Source of the DNA: JAFGQJ01 sp964588525
GTDB taxonomy: Bacteria; Spirochaetota; Spirochaetia; SZUA-6; DRHE01
DNA: 41,478 nucleotides
Direction: 5' to 3'
Assembly: GCA_964588525.1 (NCBI GenBank)
Contig: CAZPQC010000018.1
Location: 1-41,478, forward strand
The notes under the pieces are model-generated. The model was not told where the DNA came from, searched no databases, and saw nothing but the letters and a program-made list of their open reading frames with translations. Shown piece after piece: positions 31,619 through 40,096 of this stretch; positions within the stretch are counted from its first letter, which is position 1; the number at the start of each line of letters is the position of its first letter. A program made the position numbers and the translations under genes.

Positions 31619-33326
31619 CGATCTCCTCCGAGCTCATGCAGTTCAATAGCTGCTCCGCCCCCAGCCAGGCCTTGCGGGCCATCAATACTCCGTAGCGCAT
31701 GTAGGCGAGGTCCTCAGGGGAATGGGCGTCGGGACAGAGGGCGACGCGGATCCCCCTTCGGCCGGCCCGTTTGAGCGCCGGCCAATCCGGATCCAGACGG
31801 TAGGGATTGCAGTTGTGCTCCAGGACAACGTCGTTCCCTTTGAGGGCGGCGAACAGCCGCTCCTCGTCGTACTCGTATCCCGCCCTGGAGAGCAGCAGGG
31901 CGCCGCTGGGATGTCCCAGGATGGTCAGGTACGGATTGTCCACGGCCCGCAGCAGCCGCTCGGTGGCGGCTTCCGGTTTCATACCGAGATTCGAGTGAAT
32001 CGAGCCGATCACGAAGTCCAGCTCCGCCAGGACGTCGTTGGGGTAGTCGAGGCTGCCGTCCCCCAGAATGTCGGACTCGATGCCGCAGAAGATACGGAAG
32101 GGTGCGAGCTTCCTGTTGACTTCGGCGGCCTCTGCCATCTGCTCCCGCAGGCGGTCCACGGATAAGCCGCCCGCGTAGCCGGCGCTGCGGGAGTGATCGC
32201 TGAGGCACAGATAATCGTAGCCCAGCTGCCGGCAACTACGGGCCATCTCCTCGATGCTCACCAGACCGTCGGAGTAGCTGGAGTGCACGTGGATCATCCC
32301 CCGGATCTCCTCGGCCTCGACCAGGCGGGGCAGCCGCCCGCCGGCCGCGGCATCCACCTCCTCCTCGCCTTCGCGCAGCTCCGGCGGTATCCAGGGCAGC
32401 TCGAGGCTCCGGTAAACGGCCTGTTCATCCTGCAGGGGAAGGCTCTCCTCCCCCCGAAAAACCCCGTACTCGTTCATCTTCAGGCCCATGGTTTTGGCCC
32501 GCCCGCGGAGAATGGTGTTGTGCTCCTTCGACCCTGTGAAGTGCTGCAATGCCGCCGGCTCGCTCTCAGGCTTGACGATGCGGAAATCCACCTGCAGCCC
32601 GCCGCGCCTAATAGAGACCTTGGTCTGCCCGGCGCCCAGCACGCCCTCCACCTCCGGAGCGCTGTCGGCCAGCTCGGTGAGGGTCGAGCGGACCTGCCCG
32701 GGATCGGCCTCGGGCAGCGGAATGAGCAGGATGTCCGCGTCCTTGAGAATGCGTTTGCCCCGGCGCAGGCTGCCGGCGACGTGGATGCCGGAAAACAGGC
32801 CGCTTGCGCTCAGCTGCTCGATCAGCCGGGAGGCAATCTCCTCGGCTTCGGAGTAGAGGTGCATCTCCTGGTACTGTTTCTTGAAGGCGATCGCTTTCAG
32901 GATCCGGCCTTGAGACTTCTCTCCGAAGCCATCCAGGGCAAGAAGCCGGTTTTCCCCGCAGGCGTACTCCAGCTCCCCGATACTGGAGATGCCCAGCTTC
33001 TGCCAGAGCAGGCGAACCCGCTTGGGTCCCAACCCCCCGAGAGTGAGCAGCTCCTCCAGCCCGGCGGGGAATCCCGCCTTCAGCTGTTCGAGTACCGTGG
33101 ATTTGCCGCCGGTGACCAGCTCCCGCAGCACATCACCGATCCCCTTGCCGATGCCCTGGATGCCGCTCATCCTGTCCTCGGCTACCAGGGTGGCGAAGCT
33201 CTCCGGGTGCTGCTCCACGATGCGCACGGCCCGCTCGAACGCCCGGGATTTGAAGGGATTCTCCCCGGCCAGCTCCTGATATACTGCGATCTGCTTGAGA
33301 ACGGCGGCCAGCTCTTTATTGTTCAT
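31590..33326 (-). CDS. polX: DNA polymerase X with PHP domain
   Basis: This 578-residue family-X repair polymerase has an N-terminal helix-hairpin-helix 8-kDa domain (LAAVLKQIAVYQELAGENPF; GIQGIGKGIGDVLRELV). The nucleotidyltransferase core shows GSLRRGKRILKDADILL (metal-binding DxD) and LQVDFRIV (third Asp). The C-terminal PHP domain begins IHVHSSYSDGLVSIEEMA and contains further His/Asp residues (LSDHSR, FVIGSIHSN, HPSG, LCPDAHSPEDL). Such enzymes fill short gaps and the PHP domain gives 3'-5' exonuclease or phosphatase activity. Start overlaps the upstream vapC stop (ATGA) and the end overlaps nth, making vapB-vapC-polX-nth one compact unit. Confidence 0.95.
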   Translation of the reverse strand: MNNKELAAVLKQIAVYQELAGENPFKSRAFERAVRIVEQHPESFATLVAEDRMSGIQGIGKGIGDVLRELVTGGKSTVLEQLKAGFPAGLEELLTLGGLGPKRVRLLWQKLGISSIGELEYACGENRLLALDGFGEKSQGRILKAIAFKKQYQEMHLYSEAEEIASRLIEQLSASGLFSGIHVAGSLRRGKRILKDADILLIPLPEADPGQVRSTLTELADSAPEVEGVLGAGQTKVSIRRGGLQVDFRIVKPESEPAALQHFTGSKEHNTILRGRAKTMGLKMNEYGVFRGEESLPLQDEQAVYRSLELPWIPPELREGEEEVDAAAGGRLPRLVEAEEIRGMIHVHSSYSDGLVSIEEMARSCRQLGYDYLCLSDHSRSAGYAGGLSVDRLREQMAEAAEVNRKLAPFRIFCGIESDILGDGSLDYPNDVLAELDFVIGSIHSNLGMKPEAATERLLRAVDNPYLTILGHPSGALLLSRAGYEYDEERLFAALKGNDVVLEHNCNPYRLDPDWPALKRAGRRGIRVALCPDAHSPEDLAYMRYGVLMARKAWLGAEQLLNCMSSEEIDGFFHARKS

Positions 33327-33706
33327 AGTCGAGGAATTTGGGGGAGATGCTGGAAGTGGCTGTCCCGGCTGAACAGGAGCAGACTGTGCTGAACCGCCAA
33401 AGCGGCGACCCAGATATCGTGAACGGGGATCATGGTTCCCTGGCTTCGGAGTTGAAAAAACAAACGGGCATAGTGGAATGTCGTCTGCTCGTCGGCAAAT
33501 AAGGCCAGAACTCTGGGTCTGTTTAAAAAACTGCTGAGAACTCTTTCGTTTTCTGTGCTTCTACTGCCGGCCATGAATCCGGCTCTGAGCTCGGCGAGGA
33601 CAACGAAAGGGACAGCTATTCGTTCCGCACGCTGGAATACCTTGAGAGCTTCAGCTACATTATCGCAGAAGTCATGGTATCTGTTCGTGTCGATGAGGAT
33701 TCTCAT
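33323..33706 (-). CDS. vapC: VapC-like PIN-domain toxin upstream of polX
   Basis: This 127-residue PIN protein has D6 (ILIDTNRYHDF), E39 (VVLAELRAGF), D97 (PVHDIWVAALAVQHS) and the final acidic residue in FSRDSHF, a complete acidic quartet. It resembles FitB-type VapC toxins. ATG overlaps the antitoxin stop by 4 bp and the stop overlaps the polX ATG by 4 bp, which is unusual for a toxin gene. It appears intact. Confidence 0.88.
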   Translation of the reverse strand: MRILIDTNRYHDFCDNVAEALKVFQRAERIAVPFVVLAELRAGFMAGSRSTENERVLSSFLNRPRVLALFADEQTTFHYARLFFQLRSQGTMIPVHDIWVAALAVQHSLLLFSRDSHFQHLPQIPRL

Positions 33707-33954
33707 TTCCAGAGCTCCGGATCCACCTTATGCTGTTCCTCGATCGCCTTGTCGAACTCGGGATCGTCAACCCAGGTTCCCGCCAGATCGTCGAGGTCGT
33801 GATAAACGATCTCCTCACCGGTCAATCCCAGTCCCCGTTCCAATATCTCGAGAGAAACCTGGTTCAGACTCTTGTCTTCGCGCCTGGCCAGCTCCTTTAA
33901 GAGTTTCTTGACCCTTTCGGGAACCCTCCGGATCGTAAGTTGATGTCTCTCCAT
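33703..33954 (-). CDS. vapB: FitA/VapB-like ribbon-helix-helix antitoxin
   Basis: This 83-residue protein has an RHH DNA-binding start (MERHQLTIRRVPERVKKLLK, then LNQVSLEILERGLGL) and an acidic tail (YHDLDDLAGTWVDDPEFDKA) that should bind the toxin. An open frame extends 19 codons upstream, but the ATG at 33954 is chosen. It begins the recognisable domain, and a TTGACA-N18-TACGAT promoter ends 6 nt before it, which would exclude the longer form. Three alternating TGTCAA/TTGACA elements upstream are likely its operator. It heads the vapBC-polX-nth unit. Confidence 0.87.
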   Translation of the reverse strand: MERHQLTIRRVPERVKKLLKELARREDKSLNQVSLEILERGLGLTGEEIVYHDLDDLAGTWVDDPEFDKAIEEQHKVDPELWK

Positions 33955-33960
33955 GCATAC

Positions 33961-33990
33961 ATCGTAATCAAGAAGTGCAGGCAATGTCAA
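33961..33990 (-). promoter_or_regulatory. Sigma-70 promoter of vapBC-polX-nth
   Basis: Minus strand: TTGACA (33985-33990), 18 nt, TACGAT (33961-33966), 6 nt to the ATG. Same geometry as the cyclase promoter. Confidence 0.6.
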
Positions 33991-34012
33991 GGATTTGACA
34001 AACCCTGTCAAA
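33985..34012. promoter_or_regulatory. Alternating TGTCAA/TTGACA repeats, likely VapB operator
   Basis: TGTCAA (33985-33990), TTGACA (33995-34000) and TGTCAA (34006-34011) alternate; the last two form a perfect inverted repeat with a 5-nt centre extending to 7-bp arms (33994-34012). One repeat is the -35 box itself, so binding would block the promoter. Another TTGACA occurs at 34069-34074. Confidence 0.55.
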
Positions 34013-34152
34013 CCTTTCTTCGAACACTTTAAATTTTACCAGACATCTGAGGGTTCTCGGTCCTCTTTTTGACAAGGGTGAAAACACTCAGGAAAGTGGA
34101 AACCCGTGATGTCGATAGTGTCGGCTGCGATGCACCCCGGTTAAAACAACCC

Positions 34153-36741
34153 CTAGAACAGCCACAGCTGGCCGCCGCGGCCGAACAGGGCGTCCAGATC
34201 CGTCTTGAGCACCTCGGTGAAGGCCGAGGCGATCGGCATGAGCTGCCGCTCCAGGTAGTGATCGTAGTCGGTCGGGGCGCTGGTCCACCCCTCCGGCTGC
34301 GGCCCTTCCCGGGTAATCACGTAGCGGATCAGCCCGCGCTGTTCGGAACGGGGAAGCAGGGCGGCGGCCTTGACGTGGGGCGGGGTGTTGCGGGTGTAGG
34401 CGGAGATGGATTTACGCAGAGCTTTACGGTAGACGAGTTTGTCATCCAGGTCCCCCCGATACAGGGTCTCGACCAGCTCCCTGACGTAGCCTTGGATCTC
34501 CTCAAGAGGGCGTTTCAAGAACAGCAGCTCGAGCAGGCGGAGCTGAAACTCGTGGGCCAGATCGGTCCAGTCCCGGCGCACCGCCTCCATGCCCCTGACC
34601 TCGATCCGCTTGCCAAGATCCATGGTTCCGGCAGAGGTTGTTCCGGCAGAGGCCTTTCCGGTTGGGGTCGCACCAGCAGGGGCGTCTGCAGCCGGAGATT
34701 CCGTGGCCTCCTCCCCGGCCAGCAGGCCCGCATAACCCTTGGCCCGCCCCTTCTCCGCCTGGCCGCTCCCCCCCCGCAACGGCGGCAGGAAGAAGCGACT
34801 GTAGCGCTTTTCGAATCTCAGGGTAAGCCGGGGTTCGACCCCGTAGGTATCGACCAGATACCCTTCCAGGGCCCGGTTCACCCGGCTGCAGATCTCCTGA
34901 CCGTCCAGCAAGAGCGCCGGGGCGGCTGTCCGGGGGGCTTTCGCCGCTGCAGGCCCCGCCGCTGCAGCCCCCGCCACTACAGCCCCCGCCGGGACCGTTA
35001 CAAACAGAGAATCCGTATCCCCGTACAGGACCGTGTAGCCGAGATCTTCGAGGAAATCCTTGCACCAGCCCAGGATTCGCTGCCCGAAACTGGTGATGGC
35101 CCCGGCCAGATCGGATCCGGCAAAGCGGCAGCCCCGGGCGCCGAGCACCCCGTAGAAGGAGTTCATGATGATCTTGTATACGAAGGAAGCTACCGCGTCT
35201 CCTTTGGCCTGGGCTTCGGCACGGCGCTCGAAAAAACGGTCTAGAAGCTCGGGCAATATGCCGGGCTGTCGGCGAAACACAGCTCCGTTGGGCGCCCGGA
35301 TCGGCTGTTCCTGAGCCGTCGAACCTCCGGTCGGCTCACCCCCGCGGCGCTGGCCGGCGTAGCTCAACGGATCGATGTTGAAGGTGCGGATGATCGACGG
35401 GTACAGGCTCTGGAAGTCGAAAACCAGCACCTCGTCGAACACCCCCGGTCGCGGGGCCAGAATGATGCCGCCGGGGGCTCCCTCCATGGGCAGGGGATCC
35501 ACCCCGAAGGTGGGTGCCACGATCCCGCGTTGGTGCAGGGCCTCGGTATACAGGTGCTCGAAGGAGGCGATGCTCGTCCAGGCCAGATCCGGAGCCACCC
35601 CTATCAGGACGCAGCGCCGCAGGGTGAGCTCGAACAACCCGGTCCTGCCCATGATCCGGTGCACCAGCCGGGCGTCTTCCAGACAGTAAGCGCAGAGCTC
35701 TTCCGGCTCCTCCCGGTACAGCCGCTCGATCGCCCCGATCCGGTCCTCCCCCTCCCGGACCTCGATTCGTTTGCCGTAGCCCAGGATGGCCCCGGCGACC
35801 GTCTCCAGGCTGTAGTCCTCGAAGGCATCCGGGGAGGCCCGCACGATGCGCACGCCGTCCCACACCTGCCTTCCCGGAACGATCACCCGGCTTCCCCTAC
35901 CCTCGCTCTGGGGCAGGTACACCGCCGCTTCCCTGGAACGGCCGAGAGTGAAGGGAAGACGATAGCGCCGGAAGCGATCGGAGAGAACCTGAAGGTCGAA
36001 GTCGATGATGTTCCAGCCGGTAATGACGTCGGGATCCAGGGCCGCGAGCCGATCCCGAAAGGCCTGGAGCAGCGCCTTCTCGTCGCTGAAGCATTGCACC
36101 CCGGAGCTGTGAAGCTCGGGACCGAGGAACAGCACCCCCTCCTCCGCGGCGGTGGAGCCCCGAAAAGGATCCTGATGGCTCAGGGCGACGGCCCGCACCG
36201 TTTGAGTTCGCACGTCCGTCTCGATATCGATGGACAGTACGGAAAGCAGCGGCTGCCAATCCCCCGCTTCGACCTCGGGATCCACGAACACCCGCTTCAC
36301 GTAGCGCCCCGTTTTGGCCTCCCCCCGTATGCATACCGGGCCGTGGATCTGCCGCTCCAGGCGGAATTGATCCGCCACCCGGAGATCCGCCTCGTAGGTG
36401 CGGGTACCGAGCAGCTGCAGGGCATCGCGAGCCTGCCGCTTTACCTCCTGGGTTGCACAGACGACCTGGCGGCAGCCCTCACCGTCCATCGTGCTCAGAG
36501 AGCTTTGTGCCAGCCCCGCATCCCCGGCGGCGCGCAGCTCGCCCGCCGCAGACATGGAGGCGATGATCCGCTCTACCGCAGCGGCATCTGATTCACGGAC
36601 GTAGAAATTGGGCCGATAGCGGTTTTCCACCACGGCGAAGGTCGACCCGTCGGCCAGGCGGCCGACCAGGTACAGGGCGGTCCGCCCCTTCCTGCTGCGG
36701 GCATAAGAATGAACGATAAAGCCTTCGTAGGTCGGGCTCAT
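34153..36741 (-). CDS. polB: Family-B DNA polymerase (Pol II type)
   Basis: This protein of about 862 residues has all B-family landmarks. The 3'-5' exonuclease has Exo I (LSIDIETD, about 170), Exo II (GWNIIDFD, about 242) and Exo III (YCLEDARLV, about 352). Polymerase motif A is DFQSLYPSII (about 442), motif B is KIIMNSFYGVLG (about 523), and motif C is YGDTDS (about 573). It likely serves in repair or translesion synthesis, as E. coli Pol II does. Two Ala/Pro/Gly/Thr-rich low-complexity insertions follow motif C (about 585-608 and 677-707). A GTG at 36801 would give 882 residues, but the ATG at 36741 starts the conserved YEGFIVHSYARSRKG. It lies 10 nt after an extended -10 (TGGTATAGT). Confidence 0.94.
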   Translation of the reverse strand: MSPTYEGFIVHSYARSRKGRTALYLVGRLADGSTFAVVENRYRPNFYVRESDAAAVERIIASMSAAGELRAAGDAGLAQSSLSTMDGEGCRQVVCATQEVKRQARDALQLLGTRTYEADLRVADQFRLERQIHGPVCIRGEAKTGRYVKRVFVDPEVEAGDWQPLLSVLSIDIETDVRTQTVRAVALSHQDPFRGSTAAEEGVLFLGPELHSSGVQCFSDEKALLQAFRDRLAALDPDVITGWNIIDFDLQVLSDRFRRYRLPFTLGRSREAAVYLPQSEGRGSRVIVPGRQVWDGVRIVRASPDAFEDYSLETVAGAILGYGKRIEVREGEDRIGAIERLYREEPEELCAYCLEDARLVHRIMGRTGLFELTLRRCVLIGVAPDLAWTSIASFEHLYTEALHQRGIVAPTFGVDPLPMEGAPGGIILAPRPGVFDEVLVFDFQSLYPSIIRTFNIDPLSYAGQRRGGEPTGGSTAQEQPIRAPNGAVFRRQPGILPELLDRFFERRAEAQAKGDAVASFVYKIIMNSFYGVLGARGCRFAGSDLAGAITSFGQRILGWCKDFLEDLGYTVLYGDTDSLFVTVPAGAVVAGAAAAGPAAAKAPRTAAPALLLDGQEICSRVNRALEGYLVDTYGVEPRLTLRFEKRYSRFFLPPLRGGSGQAEKGRAKGYAGLLAGEEATESPAADAPAGATPTGKASAGTTSAGTMDLGKRIEVRGMEAVRRDWTDLAHEFQLRLLELLFLKRPLEEIQGYVRELVETLYRGDLDDKLVYRKALRKSISAYTRNTPPHVKAAALLPRSEQRGLIRYVITREGPQPEGWTSAPTDYDHYLERQLMPIASAFTEVLKTDLDALFGRGGQLWLF

Positions 36742-36751
36742 GAGGCAACCC

Positions 36752-36760
36752 ACTATACCA
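36752..36760 (-). promoter_or_regulatory. Extended -10 element of polB
   Basis: Minus strand TGGTATAGT ends 10 nt before the polB ATG at 36741. No good -35 is visible, which the TGN extension could compensate for. It makes the upstream GTG (36801) unlikely as start. Confidence 0.4.
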
Positions 36761-36809
36761 CGGAGGGCTTCCAGGGTTATAGTCGATTCCGAGGGGCTCA
36801 CAGAACAGC

Positions 36810-38324
36810 ATGCCGAAGTCCGAGAGAAAATCCCCGGTCACCCTTGCCAACCTGCTGCCCGCTCTGGGAGAGAAGCTGCGCCTGCGGGGCAGCCCGGAGA
36901 CCCCCATCCGCGGCCTGACCTACGACTCCCGGCACGTCGAGGCGGGGTATCTGTTTTCGGCTCTTCCGGGTCTTCACACCGACGGCCACCGCTTCGTCGA
37001 CCAGGCGATCCGCCGCGGCGCGGCGGCGGTGCTGCACCAGGATGAGCTCGGCACCTATCGGGACGGGGTCACCTATCTGCAGGTACCCGACTCCAGGCAG
37101 GGTATGTCCGCTCTGTCCGCCGCCTTCTACGAATACCCTTCCCGGGAGCTGTCGGTCGTCGGCGTGACCGGCACCGACGGCAAGAGTACGACCGTGTGGC
37201 TGATCCACCAGTTGCTGAAAGCCCTGGGCAAAGCCAACGGCTTCATCTCTACGGTCCAGATGCAGACAGAGGATCGGGTCATCGAAAACACCCTTCGACA
37301 GTCGACTCCGGAAGCCCCCGACATCCAGCGTCTGCTGCGCCGGATGGTCGATGCGGCGAACGAGTACGCCGTTATCGAGGCCACCTCCCACGGGCTGGCC
37401 GCTGAAACGGGCCGCCTCCGCGCCGTTCAATTTGCGGCCGGGGTGTGTACGAACATCAGCCACGAACACCTCGAGTTCCACGGAAGCTTTGAAAAATATC
37501 GATCGGACAAGGCCAATCTGTTTCGCGCCCTTCCCGAACACGGCTTCGGGGTGGCCAACCTCAACGATCCGAGCTGCCAGTACCTGGTCGATCAGTCCGG
37601 CGCTCCGGTGCTTCGCTACGGACTGGAAAACCCGGAAGCGGATCTGTGGGCCGAGGCCGCTCACTCCGATCTGGCCGGTTCGCTGTTCACCCTCCATTAC
37701 GCCGGTGAGGAGCTCCCGGCCCGGCTCAACCTTCCAGGCAGCTATAACCTGGAGAACCTCCTGGCCGCCGCCCTGACAGTACTCCGTCTCAACTCGGTCC
37801 GGCTGTCGGATTTGGCCTCAGCGATCCCCGCACTTCGGGGAGTGCCCGGAAGGATGGAGTCGATCGAAAGCGGCCAACCCTTCCGGGTGATCGTGGACTA
37901 CGCCCACACCCCCCAAGCCTTTGCCAGGCTGCTTCCCCTGGTCCGGACCCATACCGAGGGTCGCCTGATCGCCGTGTTCGGATCCGCCGGGGAGAGGGAC
38001 CTGGCCAAACGCCCCCTGCAGGGCGAGCTGGCGGCCCGCTACTGCGACGTCGTGATCCTCACCGACGAGGACCCCCGGGGTGAGGAACCCTCCGCCATCC
38101 TCGAGCAGATCGCCGCCGGCTGCGGTAAGGAAGCAGATTTGTTCCTCATCCCCGACCGGCGTGAAGCCATCACCCGGGCCTTCACCTTGGCACACAAGGG
38201 TGACACCGTGCTGCTTCTGGGCAAGGGCCACGAGCGGAGCATCATCTACGCCGGCGGTCCGATGCCCTGGCTGGAGGCGCAGGCGGCCCGGGAGATCCTC
38301 GAAAAAATGGGCGGGAAACGGTGA
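36810..38324 (+). CDS. murE: MurE: UDP-MurNAc-tripeptide ligase
   Basis: This 504-residue cytoplasmic ligase adds the third amino acid to UDP-MurNAc-L-Ala-D-Glu in peptidoglycan synthesis. ATP loop GVTGTDGKSTT lies at about 117-127, the carbamylated-Lys region is YRSDKANLF, and YAHTPQAFARLLPLV and FGSAGERDLAKRP follow. The amino-acid-specificity motif, DNPR in meso-DAP enzymes, reads DEDPRGEEP (about 418-426). That fits a basic non-DAP residue (ornithine or lysine) and agrees with the L-ornithine peptidoglycan known in spirochaetes. A TATAGT lies at 36778-36783. The stop overlaps the next GTG start by 4 bp. Confidence 0.94.
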   Translation: MPKSERKSPVTLANLLPALGEKLRLRGSPETPIRGLTYDSRHVEAGYLFSALPGLHTDGHRFVDQAIRRGAAAVLHQDELGTYRDGVTYLQVPDSRQGMSALSAAFYEYPSRELSVVGVTGTDGKSTTVWLIHQLLKALGKANGFISTVQMQTEDRVIENTLRQSTPEAPDIQRLLRRMVDAANEYAVIEATSHGLAAETGRLRAVQFAAGVCTNISHEHLEFHGSFEKYRSDKANLFRALPEHGFGVANLNDPSCQYLVDQSGAPVLRYGLENPEADLWAEAAHSDLAGSLFTLHYAGEELPARLNLPGSYNLENLLAAALTVLRLNSVRLSDLASAIPALRGVPGRMESIESGQPFRVIVDYAHTPQAFARLLPLVRTHTEGRLIAVFGSAGERDLAKRPLQGELAARYCDVVILTDEDPRGEEPSAILEQIAAGCGKEADLFLIPDRREAITRAFTLAHKGDTVLLLGKGHERSIIYAGGPMPWLEAQAAREILEKMGGKR

Positions 38325-40018
38325 GAGCGCGGCGGCCGCTTTCGATTCTACTAATCCCATTGTTTCTCTCGACCCTCCCCCTGGGAGCCCAGCAAAGCGG
38401 CGACAACACGGGAACGCAGGCCGCACCCCGCCTGGCGGGAATCGTGGATCTCGGCACCCTTTCCCTGCTGTGGGGTGATTCCGGCTCTCTGGAACCTCTG
38501 GACATCGCCTGGACGGCGGGCGGGCCGGTTCTGCTGTTTTCCGATCGGGTTGTCTCTCTGGGCGTCAATCTGGAGATGACGACCCGGACCGTCCAGGATC
38601 TGATCTCCCTGCCACAACTGGCCGAGGGAGTTGTTCCGTCCCGATTGCTGCTCAATCCGCTGTCCGAACCGATCATCTACGATGCTCAAGCCGGAACGCT
38701 CGACCTGCTGCATCGCGACGGCAGCGATCCCGAACGTTTCGAAACGGAATTCCTCCAGGCGCTGGAAGCGGAGAGTCTGCGGCGCGGAGGAGTCGTGCTC
38801 TCAGACGGGAGGCACCTGAGCATCTTCACCCGCAGGGCAAACGGCCTCACCCGCCGGGAGATCGCCCTGCCGGCCGCTTTCACGACGGGTTTGAGCATCG
38901 ACGAGGAAAATCGTCTGTGGGTCTATGATCTGGCCGCCCGGCAAGCCAGGGCGCTCGATCCGAGCGGCGAGGAGCTGTTCGCCGTCACACCGGATATCTC
39001 CGGTGGAACCCTGCTCTTCCCCCAGGTGTTTCAGGTCCGAACGGACGGGGGGTTTTTCCTGGGAACCGCCGGAGAGCTCTGGTGTTTCGATGCCGACGGC
39101 TCGGTGCGCTGGCGGCTTTCCCAGTTCAGCGCCGGCTTTCGCCAGGCTCTGCCCGCCTTCTACCGCCTGGCCGCGGGCCGAGGAGGCGGGGACGGAGGCC
39201 GATACTTCTACATCCTCGATCCTCTCGGAAATCGAATCTTGAAATTCGTCGAGGACGTTCCGGCCGGTTCGCAGGGGGATCAATCGATCGACGGCGCTCT
39301 GGCCGCAGCGTTCCGGAGCTCCGAATCCATGGAGTCGCACCAGAACGAGATTGTTCGCCTCTGTCTGGAGAGGGCGCTGTACCTCCAGGCCGCCTTTTTT
39401 CGCCGCAGCGGCAGCGATGAGCCGGTAGTCACAGACCTGGCGGAGCGCCTGCGGGCAAAACAGGCCGGATTGCTGGCCGAGCTGGCCCGGCAGCTGGAAA
39501 ATGAGATCCGTTATGCCGAGGCGGAGGCGGCCTACAACCGCAGCTTGAGCCTCTATCGGGAACTGCGCAACCTCGACCCGGTAGATCCCCGTTATCCCGA
39601 AGCGATCAGAGAACTGAGTGAACGGCGCAACGCCTTGCTGCAGATTCGCGTTGCGGAGAGCCTGTTGGCAGCCCGCATCGTCGAGGGCGGATTGGCGGCC
39701 GGCGGGGGAAAGCAGGAGCTGCGCATCGCCCTTACAAACACCTCCGGCGCTGCCGTAGAGCAGGTGGAGGTGCTGGCCCGTTTCAGCGGTTATTCCGCCT
39801 CCCGCTGGCAGGCGCCTTTGGGAACGCTGCGCGCCGGCGGCAGGGTGCTCCTGACCATTCCTCTCACGGAAAGCAGCGCCGAACTGAACGGTGAAGACCT
39901 GTATATCCCCTGCAACCTGCTGGTGCGGTACGTGCACGACCGTGGAAACGCGGCCGAGCACTTCCGTCTTCCCCTCGTATTTCCGGCCGGCACGCTGCGG
40001 CTGCCAGCAACCCGATAG
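38321..40018 (+). CDS. Secreted protein with propeller-like N-terminus and TPR-like region
   Basis: This 565-residue protein of unrecognised family starts at a GTG overlapping the murE stop. A signal peptide is visible at 1-24 (RRPLSILLIPLFLSTLPLGAQ). Residues 35-310 contain recurring strand patterns typical of beta-propellers (LRRGGVVLSDGRHLSIF, LSIDEENRLWVYDLAARQARALD, FFLGTAGELWCFDADGSVRW, RYFYILDPLGNRILKF). Residues 345-450 are helical with a TPR-like unit (YAEAEAAYNRSLSLYRELRNLDP). The end (about 460-560) is a beta-sandwich-like domain. Coupling to murE and nearness to ddl suggest an envelope role, but this is only context. Confidence 0.7.
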   Translation: MRARRPLSILLIPLFLSTLPLGAQQSGDNTGTQAAPRLAGIVDLGTLSLLWGDSGSLEPLDIAWTAGGPVLLFSDRVVSLGVNLEMTTRTVQDLISLPQLAEGVVPSRLLLNPLSEPIIYDAQAGTLDLLHRDGSDPERFETEFLQALEAESLRRGGVVLSDGRHLSIFTRRANGLTRREIALPAAFTTGLSIDEENRLWVYDLAARQARALDPSGEELFAVTPDISGGTLLFPQVFQVRTDGGFFLGTAGELWCFDADGSVRWRLSQFSAGFRQALPAFYRLAAGRGGGDGGRYFYILDPLGNRILKFVEDVPAGSQGDQSIDGALAAAFRSSESMESHQNEIVRLCLERALYLQAAFFRRSGSDEPVVTDLAERLRAKQAGLLAELARQLENEIRYAEAEAAYNRSLSLYRELRNLDPVDPRYPEAIRELSERRNALLQIRVAESLLAARIVEGGLAAGGGKQELRIALTNTSGAAVEQVEVLARFSGYSASRWQAPLGTLRAGGRVLLTIPLTESSAELNGEDLYIPCNLLVRYVHDRGNAAEHFRLPLVFPAGTLRLPATR

Positions 40019-40084
40019 GCAAAGGCCTGCTTTCCCACTCAACAGCCGGGGCGCCTACCCCTCGCCAAGGGCAACGGAATACCC

Positions 40085-40090
40085 TATAGT
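40085..40090 (+). promoter_or_regulatory. -10 box of ddl, leaderless geometry
   Basis: TATAGT ends 6 nt before the ddl ATG at 40097 and no Shine-Dalgarno is present. No convincing -35 was found. Confidence 0.4.
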
Positions 40091-40096
40091 ACTCGC

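Noticed and set aside
32193..33392. 399-codon plus-strand frame opposite polX
   Set aside because: Antisense shadow; polX has all catalytic motifs and this frame none.
34069..35244. 391-codon plus-strand frame opposite polB
   Set aside because: Antisense shadow; low-complexity Arg/Gly/Pro composition and no domain.
38801..40042. 413-codon minus-strand frame opposite the propeller/TPR gene
   Set aside because: The plus-strand gene has a signal peptide, overlaps murE for coupling and shows repeat structure; the reverse frame has none.
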